Shown: positions 56,235 through 64,000 of the stretch, in pieces
Layout: every line of letters starts with the position of its first letter
How positions within the stretch are numbered: the first letter of the stretch is position 1
DNA from: Bedellia somnulentella
Lineage: Eukaryota; Arthropoda; Insecta; Lepidoptera; Bedelliidae
NCBI GenBank assembly: GCA_963576735.1
Contig: OY755170.1
Span: forward strand, 21,250,875 to 21,314,874
Direction: 5' to 3'
Length of the DNA: 64,000 nt
Position numbers and translations under genes: made by a program
Notes under the pieces: model-generated
Database searches by the model: none
Seen by the model: only the letters and a program-made list of their open reading frames with translations
What the model was told of the DNA's origin: nothing

Positions 56235-57345
56235 ACAATAGAATTGTAGGTTTGTCAAAACGCATGTGGTGGTTTGGCTTATCGTGGTTTTGCAATCCTA
56301 CCCAAAAACATAAACTCTGCTTAATTCCATTAACCCTAAGATCCGATTTACAATGGAATTAGAGACTAATAATAGTTTAGCCTTTCTAGATATCCTCTTG
56401 ATAAGGAATTTTACTCTAGGAACTCAATTAGTCACACAGTTTATAGGAAACCCACCCACACTGATAGGTACCTCAATGGTGACTCACACCACTATCAATC
56501 TCAGTTAGCTACTGTTGGTAAAACTTTGTTTCAGAGAGCAAAACATCTTTGTGACGAACACCATCTTGCTGGAGAGCTCAGTCATGTAAAACAAGTTCTT
56601 CACAACAACGAGCTGAAATTGCCCCGCCAACGTCACCGCTCCTCCGACAAACCACCTACTGTCGAAAGACTCCCTGCAACTCTACCTTTTGTAAAGGGTG
56701 TAACAGACAAAATTAGTACTGTGTACAGCGTGCTTCCATTAAGACCCACTTCAAGCCGCACCAAAAGATAAGTCAGTTTTTAAGGTTTTTAAGACCTATC
56801 AAATGTCGGATGCTTTTACAAGATGCAGGTGTTTATAAACTAGACTGTGAGTGTGGTCTTTCATACATCGGCCAAACAAAGCCTGGTGTAGCTACTCGCG
56901 TAAAAGAACATATTGCTGACATTAAGAATAGGCGCCCTGGAAGATCTGCTTTGTGTGAACACACCTTCGATAAGCCAAACCACCACATGCGTTTTGACAA
57001 ACCTACAATCTAGCAAAAGAGAATCTATTCTGAATCTATATATAAAGGAACACCCAAACTTCAATAGAGATGATGGTTGGCAATTACTACCTGCTTGGAA
57101 CCTGATCATAAGCACAACTAAGCAAGGGAAGAACACTAGCAAGACTCCAGATAACATTAGCTCTTTTTGTACATAGCAAATATTAAACGCAAATGTAACT
57201 TAAATTTTGTGAAGGTAGTAAGTATTAATAATTTTATAGTACTGTATAATGACAAATAACACCTCAGTCTTCCCGTGACCATGATAACTGAAAAGTTTTC
57301 GAAACGTCGGGCTTTAAAAACAATGTAATAACACGCGATTAAAAT
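56235..57345 (+). mobile_element. Penelope-like retroelement, 5'-truncated, GIY-YIG endonuclease
   Basis: Frames at 56340-57180 together show the RT end (NNSLAFLDILL, FQRAKHLCDEHHLAGELSHV) and a linker, followed by a GIY-YIG type nuclease. VYKLDCECGLSYIGQTKPG with a Cys-x-Cys before the GLSYIG box is typical of Penelope elements. After it, HPNFNRDDGWQLLPAW closes the protein. Two frame changes are required. Near the left end 42 bp of the coding region are present as an exact inverted copy (56243-56284 against 56968-57009). Inverted, partial terminal copies are common in this class. Confidence 0.8.
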
Positions 57346-57483
57346 GTCCGAAAATCAATAATTGTGACAATATTTACCATGTGCAAGTGGAAACCACAAA
57401 CAAAGACATGACCAATGAAAGATTTTATGAAATACTTCGACTACTTTAATAGGATTTTCGGCATAATGTGTATAGTCAGAACA

Positions 57484-57735
57484 ATACATACATACATACA
57501 TATGCTCACGGCTATAAATCCCTAGAAGGGGTAGCCAGAGCTAAGGAATTAGAAATTCCTCAGTCACTTTTGGAAAGTTGAGTGGGGAAAAGTTGGTAAA
57601 ATAAAGGTTGTTGGTGGTGGGTCTCCAACCGCATCGCCCAAAAATCCTTTAAAAGCCCCAATGACGTTAGTCGCCTCTTACGTACACCCACCGGAAGAAA
57701 TGGGGTAGTGCTATTTTAAGCCGACATTACACAGC
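57484..57735 (-). repeat. SINE-A copy, full length
   Basis: TCAGAACAA occurs just before the tail and just after the head, a probable 9-bp target-site duplication. The sequence is close to the consensus. Confidence 0.88.
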
Positions 57736-58202
57736 AAATATAATCAGAACAAATTAATACAAATAGAGACGCAGAAACTGTCATTACTGTCTGGAATAGA
57801 TATAAGTCATGAATTCGAACAAACGTGTTCAAAATTCCTGCTTGCGTAATTGCTAGGCTGATTCACAAACTATATAGAGATTACTGGACTGATTGTACTC
57901 GTAGTTTGGAAGTCCGCACTAGTATGAGGTGGTGCACTACAGCGGATACAAAAGTGGCAAAAAAAATATTTTCCAAAAACGTCAACGACTGAAGTAAATA
58001 GTATCTTTAATATTTTGTCAAGGACTAGTAGACTAAATCGAAACCTCCTTGTCCTTTGCGAAACGATTGATAAACATTATTAAACGGAACGTTTATGTCG
58101 TCAGGTGTCAGTATGGCGACTAAGATTTGTCTGTCAGCAATCAGCACCTATAGAATTTAGCAAAATACTCGACAATCCGAATTTTGCGGATAGGTGTTGT
58201 CG
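57736..58202. other. Spacer, nothing recognised
   Basis: Mixed-composition sequence without a recognised repeat or gene. Confidence 0.35.
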
Positions 58203-58203
58203 A

Positions 58204-59818
58204 TAGCTGTCTAGTGTCGGCATAGAATAGCACTACCCCATTTCCTCCCTTTGGTGGTTCGTAAGAGTCGACTAAGGGATCAGGGTTTTTACCATCTTCG
58301 CCCTTACACCAGTCCAAAGTCTGCCGTGCTGATGGATGCGTGGCCAGGGGTAATCCTGGTCGCTAGCGTACCGCCGTTCCGGAACCTGGTGAACTACGTG
58401 TACTAAATAACCTTGCTTTGTCAAGCGGGGCTCTGACAAAGTGGACAGAATTCTTCTCTAGCTACTCGTGGGAACAACATGTCTTTTAGCAATATACAAC
58501 ACGAAGACGGCGATAGAGCTCGCCACTTGTCATGTCATAGATTCTCATTGGGCGAAAAGTGGGCTGACGAGACCCGCTTTAGTACGTTGAATGTTTGCGG
58601 AGGGATGCAAGAAAGGTTAGATGAAGTATGTCTGGTAATGAAAGAAAAAAAAAGGATTTGTTATGTGTAAATGAGACGAAGTGTAGGGAAAAGAGGTCTC
58701 ACAACTTGGATCAATTACTGCCATCTGGTAGGGGGTCGACCCCAATATCAGAGCTTGCCAAGGAGTGGGACTTCTTATGTCTGAAAGGATGGTTTAATAT
58801 ATTTCAGAGCATGAGTGTGTGAGACATGTCAAAATCTTTAACCGAGAGGGAAGAGTTCTGGAATTTACAAGGTGATGTAGTGAATGAGTGTGATTTGAAT
58901 GAAAGGATAAATGATGTTAGGAGATTTGAATGTTTGGGTTGGTGTGACACGCAACGGTTGTGAAAGAGTATTAGGTAAATTCGGAGATAATAGAGTGAAT
59001 GAAAATGGTGATAAATTGATAGGAGTATGTTTGGAAAGGAATCTTTGTGTAACTAACACTTTGTTTAAACACAAAGATGCGAGGAAATGAGAGAAGTATG
59101 ATAGATTTTGTGATTGTGGATAAAAGGGTGAAATCTGGTATAAATGGTAAGAAAGTGGAACACGTGAAAGAACTTGTATATCTGGGGAGTTTGTTTACTA
59201 GGGATGGAAAATGTGAGGAAAATTTTGAAACGAGAGTTAAAAAGGGAAATGCGGTGAATGGAGCCATGAACGGTCTGGTGTCGAGCCAGTCGTTGTCAGA
59301 AAAGGCTCGAATGGCAGTGCATAATGCTGTTCTGCTTCCCACGCTGATGTATGGTAGTGAATGTTGGGCATGGCAGAAGAAGCATGAAAGTAAAGTTAAT
59401 GCAGTGGAAATGAGATCCCTCAGAAGTATATGTAATGCAAGGTTGAGTGATAGAGTGAGAAATAATGTGATTCGTGAACAAGTAGGTTTAAATTGACGTA
59501 GTATGCAAGATAGAAAAAGGAATATTGAGGTGGTTTGGGCACATAGAAAGGATGGATGAAAATAAAGTTGCGAAAGAGATATATAGAGCCAATGTGGATG
59601 GGATTGTTAGTAGAGGACGGCCTCGTAAAACGTTTCTAGACCAGATAGAAAACGTTCTTATAAAGGCGGGGGTCCGAAGTGAGAAGAATAAAAGAGCATG
59701 TATGAGAAGAATAATGAATGTAAGGGAAGCAAGAGAGGTTTGTCAAGATCGTACTAAGTGGCGATCGATAGTGTCTGCCTACCCCAATGGGAATAATGGG
59801 CGTGAGTATAAGTAAGTA
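58204..59818 (+). mobile_element. LINE-A copy with both ends, internally deleted
   Basis: The 5' end (TAGCTGTCTAGTGTCGGCAT) is followed by a GC-rich untranslated leader. Next come pieces of an APE endonuclease (FSTLNVCGGMQERLDEV, VNETKCR), then the end of the RT (HVKELVYLGSLFT, MYGSECWAW) and a C-terminal RWFGHIERMDENKVAKEIYR, GRPRKTFLDQIENV. The tail is GGGCGTGAGTATAAGTAAG. About 1.6 kb, so most of the endonuclease and RT palm are gone. Stops break both parts. Confidence 0.8.
59077..59815 (+). pseudogene. LINE-A ORF2 C-terminal region
   Basis: Two long frames (59077-59496 and 59525-59815). The first covers the thumb region of the RT (ELVYLGSLFTRDGKCEENFE, VLLPTLMYGSECW). The second is the conserved tail with FGHIERM and DRTKWRSIVSAYPNG. 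A TGA at 59494-59496 separates them. The YADD box is missing. Confidence 0.75.
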
Positions 59819-60108
59819 TGTTGTCGATTCAAAATCATTATTTTTTCATATTTTATTATTCAGGTAAGGTTTTGATGGAGTCTTCCGTACCACGTAACGA
59901 AATTATTAATATAGATTACAAATTATAAAAATTAATACGTACATGTCCTTAGTAGTTATCGAAATATGTATGAAAATGAGGTTTTTCGTCATATAGCTGT
60001 TAAACCTCACGGTTGGTTCCATTTTGTTAAAAAAAATATTATTTAAAGGATAATTAATATTAAAAATTAAGTATCAAAAATTATATATTATTGAAAGTAC
60101 AATTATTG
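59819..60108. other. Spacer, nothing recognised
   Basis: AT-rich. Confidence 0.4.
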
Positions 60109-60337
60109 CCGCGTAGTGCCGCCTTAGAATGTCACTACTCCTTTCTACCCACGGGTGACGTAAGAGGCAACTAAGGGTATTTTGCTGTTTTAAGTGGGTT
60201 TTGGGTGCGGATGGAGACCCATCACCAAAGATACTTTATTTCTACCATCTTCTCCCCTAATCAACTTCGAAATGTGGCTGAATAGTTTTAGCTCTCAAGC
60301 TCTAGCTATCCCTTTTTGAAATTTATGGCTGTGAGAT
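60109..60337 (+). repeat. SINE-A copy, old
   Basis: CCGCGTAGTGCCGCCTTAGA to TTTATGGCTGTGAGATG with many changes and no tail. Confidence 0.65.
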
Positions 60338-60686
60338 GTTAAACTATAATTAGTTACACTGAAATCAATCAGGTGAAACATACTTGAACAAAATTGCTCA
60401 TGCTGCATCATGGAGGCTATAATTAATATGCCACTATAGTGAAGTTGATTAATATGTGTTCTTAACTCTGGTGGCGTGCGATTGAAATATAATGCAATCT
60501 ATCACAAAAAATATTGATTAATTTATAATGATAAATTAATTATCAATGGGTCGTATTATGCCTGTAATTTTGTAGTAAATGTTGTATAAAGATATGTTTC
60601 GTTAGATAAACACAAGCTAGTCGTTTTGGATTTTTTATAATGTATATTTTACATACTGCTGCATGTTATATAATGTTGAATAATTA

Positions 60687-60735
60687 GCGTAATATCGGCT
60701 TAGAGACACTACCCCAATTCTTTACGTGGGCACAG
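60687..60735 (+). repeat. SINE-A or LINE-A head fragment
   Basis: GCGTAATATCGGCTTAGAGA and ACTACCCCAATTCTTTACG. Only the head is present, without a 3' end. Confidence 0.5.
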
Positions 60736-60792
60736 TTGTACAAATTTTTAGCGAAGGCTGATGTGTTGCTGTCTATTGTGTTAAAATGTTGA

Positions 60793-60860
60793 TACATACA
60801 TATACTCACGCCGTTAATTCCCATTGGGGTGGGCAGAGACTATCGATCGCCACTTATTTC
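60793..60860 (-). repeat. LINE-A 3' terminus
   Basis: Reading - strand: GCGATCGATAGTCTCTGCCC, CCAATGGGAATTAACGGCGT, GAGTATATGTATG. A short 5'-truncated insertion. Confidence 0.65.
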
Positions 60861-61004
60861 ACAAAATGTTAATGACAATGATAAAACTTATCAATTTTGG
60901 CATATTCATTTATTACCTTTTGAATGATGCCAAAGATATTTTATTACTTACGCAAGTTTTCTGCTACGCTTATGATATAGAAATATAAAATAATAGTTAA
61001 TACT

Positions 61005-61908
61005 AGTGAATCGGCCCAGCTTCGAACGGGTAGCGTAATTTTAAAAATATTTGAGGTTCTTCAGTCACTGCTAAACCTTTGTGAAATTTATCTCAACTTA
61101 TAGCACTCCTGAGTAGTGTAGCTTTGTGACTCCGAAAGCGCTTTTATGAAAGGTTCAGTATCTCCGAAAATAAGCCCTTGCAAACAAACAATCAGAGTTA
61201 CAAACTATGCACACATCATATAATACATCATATACTCACGGCTATCTTTTGCCCGCGCAACCGTTACGCAAAAATAATATAATTATAGCATGATTCAGTA
61301 ATTATGGCGGCGCGATGGCTTATTTCATGTATAAGTTTGGTGCTTCTGTACCGATTTCTATGATTATTTTTTTGTTGAATAGGTAATAATGTTGATGAGT
61401 GAGAGTATTATAATCGTAAGAGTAAACAAATATAATCAAAATGATCCGAACTGCTAAGCTATCAGGAGTTACACGTGTTATTGTGAGTTAACCATAAGAG
61501 ATAGATACATGATGTTGTGGGATATTCTTTAGATAATTTTGTTTTGAATATTTTCGTCATATACAATGTCTGTGTAACTTTAGCCATTAAGACTGCACAC
61601 GCTACGGAAGCTAAAAAAAATTAGTAACTTTTCCCGTTTTTCCAATATTCCTTTCAGTACTCTGCTGGAAAGTATACTATAATCTGCTCAGAAGTATGAA
61701 AAATAATCTTACCAAGTTTTGTAAAAATCCGTCGAATAGTTCTTGTTTCCATAAGGAACATACGAACCAACAGACAGACAGACAAAAATTTTACTGAATA
61801 CATTTTTGGCATCAGTATCGATCCCTAATTAACCAATAATATTTATTTTGAAAATATATTTTATGTACAGAATTGACCTCTCTACAGATTTATTGTATAG
61901 ATATTAGT
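61005..61908 (+). repeat. Family-D repeat
   Basis: Starts ACTAGTGAATCGGCCCAGCT and ends ACAGATTTATTGTATAGAT. Contains (CAGA)3 and GGCATCAGTATCGATCCCTA. Confidence 0.65.
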
Positions 61909-63752
61909 AAATTAGAAATAAATGTACAGGTTCTGTATATTTTAACCGTGGACTGCAGAATTCTTTGATAATTGAAAAATCACACTGCCCAAGCTAAACC
62001 GAAATAAATCTCTGCATAAATAAATACAATAAACACATCTTGACAATTAAATTAGGTTTAGAAGCCAATTCAATTTGTTTCTCTAGAGGTTTACCTGTTA
62101 GGTTTATTCTCATACTTTTACCAACGGCTATTCATGACTTTATTTTATTACAAAGTATTAGGAGCACTATCTTTCGATGTATCATTGATAGACAAGTAAA
62201 TGTCTTAAAACAAACGGCCGCCCATGTGCCACAAATTACACATGAGTAACTCAAATCTAACAAGCAAATCCATTCTAAACCCAATGCAGACTTAATAATT
62301 GAAATCACAAACGGATCCCTAAGTTTATCCCGCAGAATAGACAGACAAACTTCATCACAGCATTCATCAAGTTCTGGAAACACCGCGACTGTACCACAAA
62401 ATACAAGCGAGGCAAACAGTGTTTAACCAAACAACAACCTTCAGACTCAGATACGTATGAAAATGTACGCTGTACAGTCACGCTCAACACTTATTCCGCT
62501 ATAACTTTGCCAACGATTAAACGCAGAACATGACACGAAAATTTGTCATGAAGTTTCCACAGAAATGACGCTGTTTCTAAATTAATGATTCAAAAGTTGG
62601 CAGCGCAATTACTGAAAGTTGCTCTTAAGCATTTAAAATACCTTTTGGTTTTGTGTTAAATGTAACATGAAATGTCTTTTTGCGTTATCTGTGTGTACAT
62701 CTTTATTAGTCTCTATATTTACCCAAATACGGTTTGATATTTTTGTTTCAAATAAACGTCGAATCAAATCAGCAAACGTAATTTGATTTAAAATTATTTA
62801 TTGATTTAGCTATCCCATTTTCATTGCTGTGACACACAAAATTGGTGTTGTAATGTTCTTTTGTTTTTGTAATGTATGTGATTATGCTATTATAATTTGT
62901 GTGTCTTAGTTGTGGAAATAAATGTTTTATCTATCTATCTATCTATCCAAAAATATATTTTCTTAAAATATAAAAGTAAAACTGATCAATAATCTGAGAT
63001 TCAATAGAGAATTTATTTAAGAGGGGTTAAGTTAGTATTTTTAACTCACGTCGATTTTGCGTCAAGAAGTATACAATTAAGGCATCTTTTTGTTTATTTG
63101 TAGTTAAGTTTAAAAAAAAATATTCGTTTTCAAAAACCTTGATTTTGAATAAATTGTTACGCATGGAAACCCTAATACGATTTTTACTTTTCATGCATAA
63201 AATGATTTACCGTATATAATTTATTTTCATACAGGCAGCAATTTATTTCAAAGAGAAGTCTTAACCGTTACAGAACTAGTGATTGCTTTTTATAAAATAG
63301 AGGAACGGTCAATTCAGGAAAAGTAATATGTTTTCGGATTGCATTCCTTACAGGACCCCAAGACAGTATGCCTTATTTTATATCTTTACTTGCAAGTGCA
63401 CCATTTCTTTTTGTGCAGTTACTGTATGTGAATACTTCTGATCTTCACAACTACATAGTCCACTAATTAGCATAGTGTATAAAGTGTAGTAGACAAGCGT
63501 CTAGAATAGAGACATTAACGAATTATATCACGATAGATGGGACCTACGTATTAATGTGCTCCCCGAAGCATTGGTACTCCTTATTTTCTGAGAATAAAGA
63601 TAATTCAGACCGAAATTAATATCCTAAACATTTACACTTTTAAGTAGTGTTTGCGTTCCCTACCTCCGAATTTTTTACAAATTCGGATGTCCACTTGTCT
63701 ACCTTTTCAGGTAGAATGCAAATGTTGAGAACGCCTAACTATCACATAAAGT
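61909..63752. other. Spacer with (ATCT)n and unassigned short frames
   Basis: Short frames on both strands at 62040-62490 have no recognised family. A microsatellite (ATCT)5 lies at about 62926-62946. Confidence 0.4.
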
Positions 63753-63988
63753 GAACGTTTTTGTGCATGAAAACCTCATGTGGGGATTACTACTAATAAA
63801 TAAAGGATAAATAAAGGAAAGAAAATGTTTGACACATTGACACGGTAGCTCAATTGGCAGAGCGACGGGGGCTTATACCCGAGGTCGCGGGTTCGATCCC
63901 CGCCTGTGTCGAAATTTTTCTTTCCTTTATTTATCCATTATTTAGTAGTAATAATCCACACATTAGGTTTTCATGAACAAAAACATTC
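63753..63988. mobile_element. Inverted-repeat element carrying a tRNA-like sequence
   Basis: GAACGTTTTTGTGCATGAAA at left is mirrored by TTCATGAACAAAAACATTC at right. The match goes on for about 80 bp, including AATAAATAAAGGAAAGAAAA. A 72-bp tRNA-like sequence lies exactly between the arms. Members without it (31575-31672) or with a decayed one (16155-16318) occur in the window. Confidence 0.8.
63839..63910 (+). tRNA. tRNA-like sequence or tRNA pseudogene, anticodon uncertain
   Basis: 72 nt. The acceptor arms GACACGG and CTGTGTC pair fully with one G-T. The D stem is GCTC/GAGC and the T arm GCGGG-TTCGATC-CCCGC. Box A (TAGCTCAATTGG) and box B (GGTTCGATCCC) fit the Pol III promoter. The anticodon arm (CGGG-GGCTTATA-CCCG) has an eight-base loop, so no anticodon can be read with trust. 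There is no CCA, as expected in a eukaryote. The setting inside a repeated element argues against a normal gene. Confidence 0.55.
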
Positions 63989-64000
63989 AAATTATGTGAT

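Noticed and set aside
57484..57735. Antisense and sense frames inside SINE-A copies (also at 10874, 16688, 29063 and 29149)
   Set aside because: The same frame recurs wherever SINE-A occurs; no evidence that it is translated.
62040..62490. Several short frames on both strands
   Set aside because: No recognised family, mutually overlapping, no splice-site pattern that joins them.
1..64000. CRISPR arrays, rRNA genes or bacterial operons
   Set aside because: No regularly spaced direct repeats with unique spacers, no rRNA signatures, and spliced genes show the DNA is eukaryotic.

Overview
The window looks like nuclear DNA of an insect, most probably a moth or butterfly (Lepidoptera). The evidence is AT-rich non-coding sequence, spliced genes with GT-AG introns, and a dense load of mobile-element debris: mariner, Penelope-like, CR1/L2-like LINEs, tRNA-derived SINEs, hairpin MITEs, a THAP-domain transposon and a Transib-type element. 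There are no bacterial operons, rRNA genes or CRISPR arrays. Homology calls rest on motif recognition by eye; no database search was run.

Host genes. Three host protein-coding genes can be supported. (1) An eight-exon BTB/POZ zinc-finger gene on the + strand (coding 3187-19210, 383 codons). Every exon phase joins correctly, from an N-terminal BTB domain through SUMO-like and nuclear-localisation motifs to two C2H2 fingers. (2) and (3) Two intronless 468-residue M16-family proteins on the - strand (25411-26817 and 53375-54781), related to mitochondrial processing peptidase beta and complex III core protein 1. The first keeps the full zinc/catalytic signature; the second has lost three of the four active-site positions.

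Layout. 1-3.1 kb: repeat fragments and the upstream region of the BTB gene. 3.2-19.2 kb: the BTB gene, with introns holding two mariner remnants, several SINEs, two hairpin MITEs and a 1.6 kb foldback element. 19.2-24.3 kb: 3' UTR, AT-rich spacer and an antisense LINE fragment. 24.3-31.3 kb: composite repeats, the first M16 gene, a MITE interrupted by a SINE, and a mariner. 31.3-45.5 kb: an antisense LINE reverse transcriptase, many LINE tails, a mariner, and a terminal-inverted-repeat (TIR) element with five copies of a 14-bp motif. 45.6-51.2 kb: a Transib-like foldback element next to a THAP-transposon complex with large inverted repeats. 51.2-64 kb: the second M16 gene, a Penelope-like element, a LINE that still has both ends, and an inverted-repeat element carrying a tRNA-like sequence.

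How things fit together. The most abundant repeat (called SINE-A here, about 20 copies) resembles the 5' end of the 58.2-59.8 kb LINE at its head and the 3' end of the same LINE at its tail. It therefore looks like a short derivative mobilised by that LINE. Target-site duplications visible around several insertions let their order be read directly. In one case (46.2 kb against 47.6 kb) the empty site is preserved in the opposite arm of the host palindrome.
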